This document shows, piece after piece, positions 7,786 to 15,910 of a stretch of 40,300 nt of DNA. The notes beneath the pieces were generated by a model that made no database searches, was not told the DNA's origin, and was given only the letters and a program-made list of their open reading frames with translations. The position numbers and the translations under genes were made by a program. Origin of the DNA: Fluviibacter sp964498255 (GTDB lineage Bacteria > Pseudomonadota > Gammaproteobacteria > Burkholderiales > Rhodocyclaceae); NCBI GenBank assembly GCA_964498255.1, contig CAZCGW010000019.1, forward strand, positions 1 to 40,300, given 5' to 3'. Each line of letters opens with the position of its first letter. Positions within the stretch are counted from its first letter, which is position 1.

Positions 7786-10040
7786 TCCTCGAAGGATTCT
7801 TGGATTTCGGATTCCGTTAGAGCTTCGCCAAACACATCCGAGTGGGCAGAAGCAGTGTCGATCTCGGCCTGTGTGTTGGTATCGGCTTTTGTTAAAGCCA
7901 TGTTGCTGGCTATGGCTTTAAGTCGTTCCGCTTCTGAGATCGATGGATCCTTGGGTGTTACAGAAGCATCAGCTGAAGCAACCATTGCCACCAGGCTGCG
8001 GCTTTCCTTGAGGTTGTGGGCAATCTCTTCGGCAGTTGGCCGGTCCTTTGCCGGTACTAAGCGGCCCAGATTGGCTACTGGATCCCGGCGTCCGCTATCT
8101 GTCTGAGACCACTGCGATTCCTGTGACTCGAAATCGTCTTCGATACCGGCTGGCTCGACACCTGGGGCATATCGGATATCTGTGCCTTCGCCTATAAGAT
8201 CCGATTCTTTGGCAGGGGCAGGGTGTTTGGCTAAATCATCAAACTTCACCCGTGGAATCTTGAGGTCTATCACCGGGATTTCTGGGGCAGGCTCTACCTT
8301 GTCCTTAAAATCCGCTTCCTCGTAGTAGCGGATTTTGTGGCAGAAAATCGCCTTGGTGTTTTCCAGGGTGATGATTTCCCTGTCTGTGCCTAATTCCTTG
8401 ATTTCCTGGGGCATGAGTAGGGCACGCCGCTGGTCAGACAGGTTCTCGCTAGACTCGCGAGGATTCAAGATTGACTTTGACCGGCTAGAGCTCGAGCTTT
8501 TGTAGGTGTAGTACCCGAGCATTTCAGAATACTCCTTGGCGTCTTTGTCGTCCTTGGGCGGGTACAGCACCTGCATGGCGTGGTTCGTGGTGAAGGTTCG
8601 CGTATCTTCCTTGCCATAGACCGATTCCAGCTGTGAAATCGACTGGATGATGGGCACCAGGCGTAAGTTGTAACCGGCGATATAGCTAACCGCCTTGGCT
8701 ATGATTGTGACTTTACCGATGGCGGTAAATTCATCCATCAGTAACATGCACGGGTATTTGAGTTCGGGATTGTCTTTCGGTAGTTCGCGCGTGTTTAGCG
8801 CTACAAGCTGGCTAAACATGACGTTGAGAATGACGCGTGCGTCGTCAAGGAATTTCGGTTTGACGCCGATGAACACGGTCATCTTCTTTTTCCGAACATC
8901 GGAAAGCTGAAAGTCACATGCACTGGTGGCTGCATCGACAACCGGGTTACGCCAAATGGCTAAAGGCGCATTAAATGTGCTGAGAATGTTCGATAGGGTG
9001 TCGTCAGAAGCAGACAGGAAGTTGTTTAGTGAGTCTAGGCATTCGGACGAAAGGCAGTGTTTGAATTTCCCGAGAAAGAAATCCTTGAAATATTTTTTAA
9101 TGGGCTGGCCGGATCCGCCACCAGAGCTCTGGCGCAAGACTTCCCCCATGGTGACAGGAAGAGGGGGAATTTCGTCTCGTTGTGCTTCTGATATATCAGG
9201 AGACCAAGGCGATCCGGCTTTGGCATCCCGCAACTCAAGAAGCACCAAGACAATCCCTAAAAATAGATTGCGTGCGCTGTCATTCCAAAAGCTGTCTTTA
9301 CCCCCGGTTGGCCACAACGACTGCCCCAGTGACAAGATATCGCCAATACGAAACGGCGGTGACTCAATGGCTTCAAGGAAGTTATATCGGTGGGTGCGTG
9401 GCTGGGCTACCTTGTTCTCATCTCGTTCGTCGGCAAATGGATTGAATAGCCAGCAATTTTGTTCAAGAACACGGCTTCGGTAGCCTGCGGTGTAATCGTA
9501 GTTTTCCTGCTTGATATCCAAAACAACCATGGAGCCCTGATAGGAAAGCAGATTGGGAATAACTATGCCTACGCCCTTCCCAGAACGTGTAGGGGCTGCA
9601 ACCAATAAAAACTGCTGACCTGGAAACGTTAAAACCTGGCCGTTATAACGGCCAATCACCACGCCCAAAGGATCTGCACCGTTGAGCTTGGCTTTGGTTA
9701 TCTCTCGGCGGTTCGCAAAACGTGCATCGCCATGCAGTTTTGGCTTTCCAAACTTGATTTGCCCGGTAAGCGCTGCATAAATAGGGACGCCATAAACTGC
9801 GATCAAAGCAAGTGATAGCGTGACCCAGATGGATGTGCTTCGGCTTAATGCTGCTGGATCGCCTTGCCAATAGAGCAGGGCGCCATCTAACCAGCCAAAA
9901 ACACCAACAGTTTTCCAGTCGGCTTTCAACCAGGCGTACCAGAGCATACTTGCTAGCCATAAAACCAATGGGATGCCAGCGAGCAGAAACAGAATCCGGA
10001 ATGCATTGATCCAGGCAGAATTTACTTGGGAATCGTTCAT
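7776..10040 (-). CDS. virD4: Type IV coupling protein, VirD4/TraG family
   Basis: A 754-residue inner-membrane ATPase that links the DNA-relaxase complex to the secretion channel. Two N-terminal membrane segments (about 13-37 and 70-92) are followed by HGDARFAN, the usual VirD4 motif. Walker A is APTRSGKG (about 149-156), followed by NLLSYQGSMVVLDIKQENY. Walker B is CMLLMDEF with D436-E437. The Gln-Ser motif PIIQSISQLESVYG follows. The acidic tail after about residue 570 is longer than in the shortest family members. It is the first gene of the minus-strand DNA-processing string and overlaps the topoisomerase start. Walker motifs are complete, so this is the canonical coupling protein; a second, divergent one lies at 37566-39194. 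Confidence 0.93.
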   Translation of the reverse strand: MNDSQVNSAWINAFRILFLLAGIPLVLWLASMLWYAWLKADWKTVGVFGWLDGALLYWQGDPAALSRSTSIWVTLSLALIAVYGVPIYAALTGQIKFGKPKLHGDARFANRREITKAKLNGADPLGVVIGRYNGQVLTFPGQQFLLVAAPTRSGKGVGIVIPNLLSYQGSMVVLDIKQENYDYTAGYRSRVLEQNCWLFNPFADERDENKVAQPRTHRYNFLEAIESPPFRIGDILSLGQSLWPTGGKDSFWNDSARNLFLGIVLVLLELRDAKAGSPWSPDISEAQRDEIPPLPVTMGEVLRQSSGGGSGQPIKKYFKDFFLGKFKHCLSSECLDSLNNFLSASDDTLSNILSTFNAPLAIWRNPVVDAATSACDFQLSDVRKKKMTVFIGVKPKFLDDARVILNVMFSQLVALNTRELPKDNPELKYPCMLLMDEFTAIGKVTIIAKAVSYIAGYNLRLVPIIQSISQLESVYGKEDTRTFTTNHAMQVLYPPKDDKDAKEYSEMLGYYTYKSSSSSRSKSILNPRESSENLSDQRRALLMPQEIKELGTDREIITLENTKAIFCHKIRYYEEADFKDKVEPAPEIPVIDLKIPRVKFDDLAKHPAPAKESDLIGEGTDIRYAPGVEPAGIEDDFESQESQWSQTDSGRRDPVANLGRLVPAKDRPTAEEIAHNLKESRSLVAMVASADASVTPKDPSISEAERLKAIASNMALTKADTNTQAEIDTASAHSDVFGEALTESEIQESFEEWQ

Positions 10041-10135
10041 TTTTGGAGGCCTTCGTGATACGCTTTTTTGTGAACCAGAGAGCGTTTAGTCTCGGAAGTC
10101 GCGTTCCGGTTGTCTCTCTGTTGGAGGACATTTGA
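10041..10135. promoter_or_regulatory. Divergent promoter region between coupling protein and lytic transglycosylase
   Basis: This 95-base non-coding stretch separates two divergent transcription units. I see no convincing -35/-10 pair. It carries nested inverted repeats: outer arms CAGAGAG (10076-10082) and CTCTCTG (10114-10120), and an inner palindrome CGGAAGTCGCGTTCCG (10093-10108). The Shine-Dalgarno GGAGGA for the plus-strand gene starts just after the outer repeat. Confidence 0.6.
10093..10108. promoter_or_regulatory. Candidate operator, CGGRA-N6-TYCCG palindrome, copy 1
   Basis: The 16-base sequence CGGAAGTCGCGTTCCG has perfect 5-base inverted arms around a 6-base spacer. It matches 11 of 16 positions with the palindrome at 35504-35519, which also lies in a divergent promoter region. 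Its size suits a dimeric transcription factor; binding is inferred, not shown. Confidence 0.4.
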
Positions 10136-10696
10136 ATGAATAAACAGGTAATCCGAGCCGTCGGATTGGCGGTTGCTATTTGTGTTTCGGGATCTGCGTT
10201 CGCGGGGAACGTGCCGGATTACGTCCGTTGCCTGACGGGCGACACTAAATCGGCCCGCTGCGATACCGCGATTCGCAACTGGTGGCAGCATTACCCGACT
10301 GTTGTCGATGCTGCAAAATCGGAAGGCATTGATCCGGCATTGCTGCTGGCCGTGGTTGCGGTTGAATCGCGCTTTAATAACCAGGCGGTATCCCCTGTGG
10401 GTGCGCGTGGCCTCGCCCAGATAATGCCAATGACCGGCAGAACCCTTGGGGTGGCGGATGAGGCATGGTTGCACCATCCCTCGACCAATCTTCGTGCCAG
10501 TGCTCGTTACTTGTCCCAAATGTGGTGGCAGTTCAAAAACTGGGAGTTGGCCCTTGCCGCATATAATGCCGGTCCAGGCGCTGTTCAGAAGTATCGAGGA
10601 ATTCCGCCCTATGCAGAGACTAGAGCCTATGTGGCTGATGTGATTTGGGTTTACCGAGTTATTCGGCTTCGGGATCAATCCCTGGCCAAGATCTGA
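10136..10696 (+). CDS. Periplasmic lytic transglycosylase (VirB1 / PilT-R64 type)
   Basis: A 186-residue secreted peptidoglycan hydrolase. A signal peptide (MNKQVIRAVGLAVAICVSGSAFA) is followed by an SLT domain: catalytic E77 in VVAVESRFNNQAVSP, then GARGLAQIMPMTGRTLGV, ARYLSQMWW and ALAAYNAGPGAV. It has GGAGGA about 9 bases before the start. This class opens the cell wall so that secretion or pilus machinery can be inserted. It is one of the few plus-strand genes and diverges from the coupling protein. Position and length fit either VirB1 of the secretion system or the transglycosylase named PilT in R64 pilus clusters; no other transglycosylase is present, so it may serve both. The enzyme call is firm. 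Confidence 0.92.
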   Translation: MNKQVIRAVGLAVAICVSGSAFAGNVPDYVRCLTGDTKSARCDTAIRNWWQHYPTVVDAAKSEGIDPALLLAVVAVESRFNNQAVSPVGARGLAQIMPMTGRTLGVADEAWLHHPSTNLRASARYLSQMWWQFKNWELALAAYNAGPGAVQKYRGIPPYAETRAYVADVIWVYRVIRLRDQSLAKI

Positions 10697-10705
10697 GATC
10701 AAGCC

Positions 10706-11023
10706 ATGTGCCCAGATATTCACCCCCTCTACAAGGTTCTTTTTCGGACTGTTCCCTATACAGAACATCCGCCAGGCCGTAGGAGCGCTTCGTCTGGCCC
10801 AGGGATGCATCAGTTCACCACTGGATCGCTTAGCGATCGGGTGCTGCGCTATCTTGAAGTTCATCACTTCGGAACTCAGACCGACATAGCCGAAGGAATC
10901 GAAGCATCGATTGGTCATGTCAGACGGACACTGATTGCTCTGCAAAAATCCGGTGAAATTCAGTGCATTCAGATCCATGGCAACCACCCCGAATACCAGC
11001 TCACTAAAACAGACGCGGCATAG
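10706..11023 (+). CDS. Small winged-helix DNA-binding protein
   Basis: A protein of 105 residues from the ATG at 10706, nine bases after the transglycosylase stop. The domain proper starts near an in-frame ATG at 10805 and reads SDRVLRYLEVHHFGTQTDIAEGIEASIGHVRRTLIALQ in overlapping pieces, ending in ALQKSGEIQ and a wing. The pattern of a helix, then TQTDIAEGI, then a recognition helix GHVRRTLIAL, is a typical winged helix-turn-helix. It could regulate the transfer genes, and the two similar palindromes in the window are possible targets. The first 33 residues may not be translated if the inner start is used. Its 3' end overlaps the convergent prepilin peptidase gene by 55 bases. The fold is likely; the target is unknown. 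Confidence 0.65.
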   Translation: MCPDIHPLYKVLFRTVPYTEHPPGRRSASSGPGMHQFTTGSLSDRVLRYLEVHHFGTQTDIAEGIEASIGHVRRTLIALQKSGEIQCIQIHGNHPEYQLTKTDAA

Positions 11024-11523
11024 CCCACTACCAGAAACGGTCCAAAGGCAATACGTCTCCGCGCCCATGGTTTGTGTCGTGTTATGAACAAGCCCCAGAC
11101 AAGACCTGTGGTGGCGCTTAGTACCATCGTCAACGGAATGACAGCTGGACCAGACCAGGCACCCATTGCAGCAGCCAGCTTCACATCACCTAAACCCAAG
11201 CCGTCTTTGCCTGTCCGCCAGCGATAGATTATGGCCATGAGCCATAGGGGCAGGCTTCCTAACAGCATGCCGATCAAAGAAGCCTCGATCCCGACGGTCT
11301 GAGTCGCTGGCCAGAACTGGATGATGAGGCCCAGTCCGAGCATTGGTAGCGTTAGTCCATCAGGCAAGAAACCAGTACGTGCATCGATGAGTGCAAGTAG
11401 TAAGAGACTCGTACCCCAAACTACCCAGTGTGCCGTGGCCATATCGAAAAGCAGCCAGCAAATAAGGCCTGCTGCTAAGGCAACCAATAGGCCGTGCATA
11501 CCAATTGAAAGAGGCTTTGTCAT
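10969..11523 (-). CDS. Prepilin peptidase, short A24 type (PilU-like)
   Basis: A 184-residue polytopic membrane aspartyl protease that removes the leader from type IV prepilins. The two catalytic aspartates are visible: D47 in LALIDARTGFLPD and D113 in GLGLGDVKLAAAMG. It lacks the N-terminal cysteine-rich and methyltransferase part of full PilD, as in TadV and R64 PilU. The start at 11523 forms an ATGA overlap with the stop of the upstream secreted-protein gene; an ATG at 11529 is the alternative. It is the last gene of the long secretion/pilus string. Its substrates here would be PilS, the minor prepilin at 14911-15906, and perhaps the pseudopilin at 17323-18201. Confidence 0.9.
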   Translation of the reverse strand: MTKPLSIGMHGLLVALAAGLICWLLFDMATAHWVVWGTSLLLLALIDARTGFLPDGLTLPMLGLGLIIQFWPATQTVGIEASLIGMLLGSLPLWLMAIIYRWRTGKDGLGLGDVKLAAAMGAWSGPAVIPLTMVLSATTGLVWGLFITRHKPWARRRIAFGPFLVVGYAASVLVSWYSGWLPWI

Positions 11524-13136
11524 TGGCATGGCTTTTGGATGATGTTTAGCGTTGAAACAAGTCCCCCGGAACCTCCGCCCCAATAAATCTGCATAACATT
11601 ATTTCCCTGTTGCAGATATCCACGGATATCAACCGTACCCAGTCCGCTGCTCCAGCCATCCTGTTCCCACATAACCCATTCGTAGTTGCTAGGTGAATCA
11701 CCTGTTAACCAATACCTAGGACCGGAGCGGTTTCCAGCAAAAACTGTCCTGCCATTGATTGCTACGATGCCACCATCGTCAAGATCGTCCACAGAAACGG
11801 TTGATGTCTGCATGCTATTAAACTCAGATATGTAGAACGAGTAAGTACTGTTCTGGGCGAGACCTCCCCAATTTCCCGTAGATAACCGGGCATTAATTGT
11901 GTTTGAACTAGCGCCTGTTTCACTTATTTGCGCAAGGTTGATAATGTTTGGAATTGCACCAGCCTGAGTAATGGGGTTCCCGGGTGTCACTGCGTCAAAA
12001 ACATAAGCTGAAAGCGAGGGCACGTAACCAGGTGCAACCCCAGCAGAGATATTGAATGGTTGGGTTGGTGCTTGAGCTTTTTGTGATGCGGTGCCCATCT
12101 GGCTGTATTTGCCATTTGGCATCACCATATATCGATCCGTCTGGGCATTAAGCTCCATGCCAAGTGATCCGACATTCTGATACGTGCACGTCGTCCACGA
12201 CCAGTTACGCTGGTCATAGCTGACAGCAGACTTCGGGCTAACTGTTCCGTCAGCGTTGTTTTGCATGGTTGGCTGGAGTTGACGGGTGTAATCCAGAACT
12301 GCAGCCACAGAACCTGTCTGACCAAGAAGCGTCACTAGGTCGGCATAACCGGTCACACACCCACCACTAGTGCTGTTTACAAGGCATTTAAGGCCAGCGT
12401 CAGGATCGACTTGCGCACCGGAATTTACCGTCTGGATGGGGTCATCGTAGACGCCATTCACATTCACCGTGACCCAGTCTTGCACCAGGGAGTTATCCTT
12501 CGCTTTCAAGACCTGATAGCGTAGCGTCCCAGCATTGGGGTAAGCCCACCCAGCTGGTAAGCCACTGGCTACGTTCTTAGGCGTGTAAATCGCATAAATA
12601 TAGGTCGGTTCGCCTGGAATTACGATTGGATCTCCGTAAAACACACGGCCGCTGGCATCGACGTAGAGCGTCCAAACAAGATGCGGCGGTGGCGTAGTTG
12701 GCTGGCCCTGTACCTGCACCTCCTGGTCATACTGGAATATGGCAGATCCGGCGTTACTGGTTTTAATGGCCGCTTTGAGCTGGTTGGTGACCGAATTAAC
12801 GATCGATCGGCTATAAGTTGTTGCGGTCGCTAAAAGACTGGCTAATGTTGGTGTACCGTAAGCGACCGGAGCCCAAAGATTGCCAGCTAGTGGGGGTAAT
12901 GCAGGATTCGCACGGACACCAGAGACTGAGCCGGTAGAACCACCGTCGCTCGACACCCCGCTATGAAAAACCGCGACCTTCGCTTGAGGGTTCGACAGAT
13001 TCGTCACAACTTCCGAAACTGTTAGGACGGATAATCCATAAGTCCGTGCACCAATGCTGGAGACTCGACCGGAGGCGGCATAGGTCACCTGAGTGACCAG
13101 TGCCACAACTAACAGAAGGATTGCCCGTAGTTTCAT
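11520..13136 (-). CDS. Large secreted protein, candidate pilus-associated adhesin
   Basis: This gene encodes 538 residues with a clear Sec signal (MKLRAILLLVVALVTQVTYA) and no further membrane segment. The body is rich in Ser, Thr, Gly, Asn and aromatic residues, typical of extracellular beta-rich proteins. The last about 100 residues (VDDLDDGGIVAINGRTVF, YEWVMWEQDGW, VDIRGYLQQGNNVMQIYWG) look like a galactose-binding-like or jelly-roll module. Cysteines near residues 255-265 and at the C-terminus may form disulfides. It sits between the PilP-like gene (ATGA overlap at 13133-13136) and the prepilin peptidase, about where R64 clusters carry the shufflon adhesin PilV, but it has no prepilin leader and no invertible repeats nearby. 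A surface or mating-pair role is inferred from position; I do not recognise the family. Confidence 0.7.
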   Translation of the reverse strand: MKLRAILLLVVALVTQVTYAASGRVSSIGARTYGLSVLTVSEVVTNLSNPQAKVAVFHSGVSSDGGSTGSVSGVRANPALPPLAGNLWAPVAYGTPTLASLLATATTYSRSIVNSVTNQLKAAIKTSNAGSAIFQYDQEVQVQGQPTTPPPHLVWTLYVDASGRVFYGDPIVIPGEPTYIYAIYTPKNVASGLPAGWAYPNAGTLRYQVLKAKDNSLVQDWVTVNVNGVYDDPIQTVNSGAQVDPDAGLKCLVNSTSGGCVTGYADLVTLLGQTGSVAAVLDYTRQLQPTMQNNADGTVSPKSAVSYDQRNWSWTTCTYQNVGSLGMELNAQTDRYMVMPNGKYSQMGTASQKAQAPTQPFNISAGVAPGYVPSLSAYVFDAVTPGNPITQAGAIPNIINLAQISETGASSNTINARLSTGNWGGLAQNSTYSFYISEFNSMQTSTVSVDDLDDGGIVAINGRTVFAGNRSGPRYWLTGDSPSNYEWVMWEQDGWSSGLGTVDIRGYLQQGNNVMQIYWGGGSGGLVSTLNIIQKPCQ

Positions 13137-14149
13137 CGACCAACCCCAGCCCCTGTAGCTGGGATACCCATCTGCGGCATCATTGCCGTATTGGTAGGTG
13201 CCTGTCCCTGGGTAGGGATGGTCAGCGGCAACGATGGATTCACGCCAGACAAGGGAGCTGGCATCGGTCCGTTACCTGCAACGGACTGCGTACCCCCGAT
13301 CGAAGCGCCACCAACCGGCATATCGTTTCTGGCCACGCGCATGACACTGGGTGCTTGCGCAGACAGCATCATGCCACCCAGCGATACACTGCTTTCGCTA
13401 ATACGGCCAACAGCCTGCCCAAAGGCAGTTTGGCCTTGCTTTACAACCACTGATTCGCCACTTTGCTCGATGATGGCGTAGCGCTCACCATTTTGCATCA
13501 TGGTACCGGCGAGCATGGGCATCGCAGGCATCACCGGGACTGGTTTAATCCTGGCGACTTTAACCGGCTTGACGGGTGTCTCTACCTGACCATTGGCAGG
13601 CGCACCCGGATTGGCTCCGGCCGGGCCGACAAGAGGTGCCTTCATCGGCCCACTCGGCGGTGTCGGCATTGCCTGGTCGTTGGCAGTGCGTTCTGCAGTC
13701 AGTCGCTTCTGCTTTTCAGTAGCGATGGCGGCAAGCAACTTCTCTCGCTCGTATGTAAGCGTCAACGTCTCGATGTCGGCAACTTTGCCAGTCATCGGAT
13801 TCACTTCGCCTTTTGGCGGCGTTGCATCTGGCGCTGCCTTCTCTGTAGGCTGGGCATTGTTCGCCACAACCGGCTTGGTCTTGTCGTTGGCCTTCTCTTC
13901 GGTCTGTGCGGCCTGTTTCGCAGGTGTAGCAGCGGGAGTACTGCTCACCACCTGTGTAGCGGTGACGGCCTGGGAGGCTGTCTGGACTGCCTGAGCAGCC
14001 ATACCAGATGGCCCCGCCTGAATAAACGCCGGATTAGCAGCAACTGCGACAGGAATGGCGCCGAGTTGTTGTGCCAATGCAGCGCTGGAACCAATGGCGG
14101 TCAGACACAGCAGCAGGAGTTTGGGCGTGGTGAGAGGGTGATTTTTCAT
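13133..14149 (-). CDS. pilP: PilP-like type IV pilus biogenesis protein
   Basis: This gene encodes 338 residues. A signal peptide ends at about residue 26 (SSAALA). A long Ala/Pro/Thr-rich linker leads to a predicted coiled coil (about 125-155, ETLTLTYEREKLLAAIATEK) and a compact C-terminal beta domain (about 218-265, GTMMQNGERYAIIEQSGE then VVVKQGQTAFGQAVGRI). This layout of signal, coil and homology-region-like beta module matches PilP of R64-type clusters, but the protein is much longer because of Pro/Ala-rich linkers on both sides. It would act in the periplasm, bridging the inner-membrane assembly to the secretin PilN. AGGA lies about 11 bases upstream of the start. The name rests on architecture, not on close sequence recognition. 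Confidence 0.55.
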   Translation of the reverse strand: MKNHPLTTPKLLLLCLTAIGSSAALAQQLGAIPVAVAANPAFIQAGPSGMAAQAVQTASQAVTATQVVSSTPAATPAKQAAQTEEKANDKTKPVVANNAQPTEKAAPDATPPKGEVNPMTGKVADIETLTLTYEREKLLAAIATEKQKRLTAERTANDQAMPTPPSGPMKAPLVGPAGANPGAPANGQVETPVKPVKVARIKPVPVMPAMPMLAGTMMQNGERYAIIEQSGESVVVKQGQTAFGQAVGRISESSVSLGGMMLSAQAPSVMRVARNDMPVGGASIGGTQSVAGNGPMPAPLSGVNPSLPLTIPTQGQAPTNTAMMPQMGIPATGAGVGR

Positions 14150-14163
14150 GGGAGTGGGTTCCT

Positions 14164-14898
14164 TTAGTGAGTGCCGGCCGCATTTGCGGCGTCAGATTTG
14201 GTGCGAGAAGCTCGGTCCAGCATGTGTTTCTTCCAGGCGAGTAAGTCTTGAAACGCTTCGGGTTCTCGCACGCCAAATTCAGCATCGCGTAACCAATCTA
14301 TTGGCTCTTGCAGCGCGTTGTATTGGCTGTGTAACGCGTCAGTCCAAAAGACGTTGTGATAAATATCGCGAAGCTCACGGATCAGAAATGAGCGTTGCGC
14401 AATATCCATGACTTCGGTCTGCCGGTCGTAAACTTCCCGATGGCTCTCAAGGTTGGCACGCGCATTGGAAAGGGCCTTCAGCGCGGCTGCTTCTAACGAT
14501 TTGTCCGGAAAATGGATCAGCCATTGGCGGATCCAGAATGCAAACGCAGAGGCGTCGAAAGGCGTTTGAACGTAAGGCGCTAACCGCAGAAGACATGTAC
14601 GCTCAGCCATTCTTTCCGCGCTGAACTCCGGGGCGATCCAGTTGCTTCGGCGGTCAGTGCCTGTCAGCAACCACATTTCTTCGTCGTAGAGCTTTTTGTC
14701 GCGCCAGGCTCGGCAATCATAGAATTTGGTACTAAAAACACCACGATCATCCATGAAGCGCAGCTTGCCCTCTTTGACGTCTCTCTCGAGCTGGTGACGG
14801 GCCATCAAATAGGGATAAACATCGTAGGCGGCGAGTGAAATCATTGTGCCAATAGCAATCAACGTTGTAATAACTATCAGGCGTGTTTTGCGTGACAT
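14164..14898 (-). CDS. Unknown protein with N-terminal membrane anchor
   Basis: This gene encodes 244 residues. One membrane helix at about 6-25 (LIVITTLIAIGTMISLAAY) is followed by a mostly helical, charged domain rich in Trp, Tyr and Arg that probably lies in the periplasm. Conserved-looking segments include YDCRAWRDKKLYDEEMW and FWIRQWLIHFPDKSLEAAAL. AGGA lies 7 bases before the start. It lies between the minor prepilin and the PilP-like gene, 12 and 14 bases away, so it belongs to the pilus operon. I do not recognise a family. A structural role in the assembly platform is possible, but this is inference from position only. Confidence 0.7.
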   Translation of the reverse strand: MSRKTRLIVITTLIAIGTMISLAAYDVYPYLMARHQLERDVKEGKLRFMDDRGVFSTKFYDCRAWRDKKLYDEEMWLLTGTDRRSNWIAPEFSAERMAERTCLLRLAPYVQTPFDASAFAFWIRQWLIHFPDKSLEAAALKALSNARANLESHREVYDRQTEVMDIAQRSFLIRELRDIYHNVFWTDALHSQYNALQEPIDWLRDAEFGVREPEAFQDLLAWKKHMLDRASRTKSDAANAAGTH

Positions 14899-14910
14899 AG
14901 ATTCGTCCTA

Positions 14911-15906
14911 TCAATAAGAGCCGATGGCAGAGAGGCTAAACGTAGTGCCGCCTGGCAAGGTGGTGCTGACCTGGGCGGTAAAAGGAGGTGATTGATTGTT
15001 GGTTGATGGATTCGACGGACTGCGAACGGCTGATGACGAGTTGTCTAGCTGGAAATACTGACCGTAACCATCTGTGATATCGGTGATTGATAGACCGAGA
15101 GCGCTTGTTATCCCAAGCGTGTCCATCCCTTTGGCGACACCACCAGTGTCTGGGATCTGGCCCGTCGAATCGCTAGCTGCAGTAAAGTAATCCAGAGCCG
15201 TATTGCGCGTCGGATTTCCCATGAAGCGGTTCGTAAAGTAGGTATTAAGTGCGCCGACAATGGCCTGCATCCGGCTGACTGTGACGTTGTACCTATCTGT
15301 TGCCAGCATTTTTCCATCCACGACCACCCCACGGTCGTCCGAGGCCAGCGTTAATACACCTGTGGTGGTATTTAGCGTGGTATTCGGATGAACATATCCA
15401 TCGCGGCCGGCGGCCACAATCGCAATCACGTGGTATTTCACGGCAACGTTATTGATCGTAGTGGTCAGTTGGGGTGTAATAAATACACACATCGGTAAGC
15501 CACTGCCATCTAGGTAGGCCTTGCTGGGTGATGATGCAAGCCAGCGTGCCAGTGGCACGAATGTAGTGCTGTCGCTGTTACAGACTCGGCTACCATTTGC
15601 GCCATAATCTGCAGGTAAAACTTGGCTGATCGTGCCGCCAGATAGCGTCAGGACTTGCCCCGTGCTAGCCTCGGCAAGTTTCAGGTCTTCCGTATAGGCT
15701 TTGGTGATCCCCGCCTTAAGCTCCTTGAGCTGGTTTTCTGTTTCGAGGCGAGTGGACCAGCGTAAAGCGCCTTCGGCAAGGCCCATAATCGGGATTAGCA
15801 AGACGCCCAGAACGGCAATCGCGATCATGATTTCCGTTAACGTAAAGCCGCGTTCAGCATTGCGCGTGAAGCGCGGCACCTGGTGAGCTTTGAGAAAGCG
15901 TCGCAT
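14911..15906 (-). CDS. Minor type IV prepilin (PilV-like)
   Basis: A 331-residue prepilin. A 20-residue leader ends in NAERG, followed by FTLTEIMIAIAVLGVLLIP; the cleavage Gly, the +1 Phe and Glu+5 are all present. The mature protein is much larger than a major pilin and rich in Ser, Thr, Gly and Asn toward the C-terminus. An upstream ATG at 15954 would add 16 residues and overlap the ATPase gene by 44 bases; the start at 15906, four bases after the ATPase stop, gives a better leader. Large minor pilins of this sort often sit at the pilus tip, as with PilV of R64. No recombinase or shufflon repeats are found, so the C-terminus appears fixed. Confidence 0.85.
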   Translation of the reverse strand: MRRFLKAHQVPRFTRNAERGFTLTEIMIAIAVLGVLLIPIMGLAEGALRWSTRLETENQLKELKAGITKAYTEDLKLAEASTGQVLTLSGGTISQVLPADYGANGSRVCNSDSTTFVPLARWLASSPSKAYLDGSGLPMCVFITPQLTTTINNVAVKYHVIAIVAAGRDGYVHPNTTLNTTTGVLTLASDDRGVVVDGKMLATDRYNVTVSRMQAIVGALNTYFTNRFMGNPTRNTALDYFTAASDSTGQIPDTGGVAKGMDTLGITSALGLSITDITDGYGQYFQLDNSSSAVRSPSNPSTNNQSPPFTAQVSTTLPGGTTFSLSAIGSY

Positions 15907-15910
15907 GGGC

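Noticed and set aside
10037..11068. 343-codon minus-strand frame opposite the transglycosylase and winged-helix genes, ending with an ATGA overlap on the coupling-protein start
   Set aside because: The plus-strand transglycosylase has clear catalytic motifs and a signal peptide; the opposite frame shows no recognisable domain and covers the divergent promoter region.
13463..14167. 234-codon plus-strand frame opposite the PilP-like gene
   Set aside because: Rich in Arg, Cys and Leu, as expected for the shadow of an Ala/Pro-rich gene; the minus-strand frame has a signal peptide and fits the operon spacing.
11520..15906. Search for a PilV shufflon (inverted 19-base-type repeats and a Rci recombinase)
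   Set aside because: No repeated inverted elements and no tyrosine recombinase gene are seen near the minor prepilin or the secreted protein.
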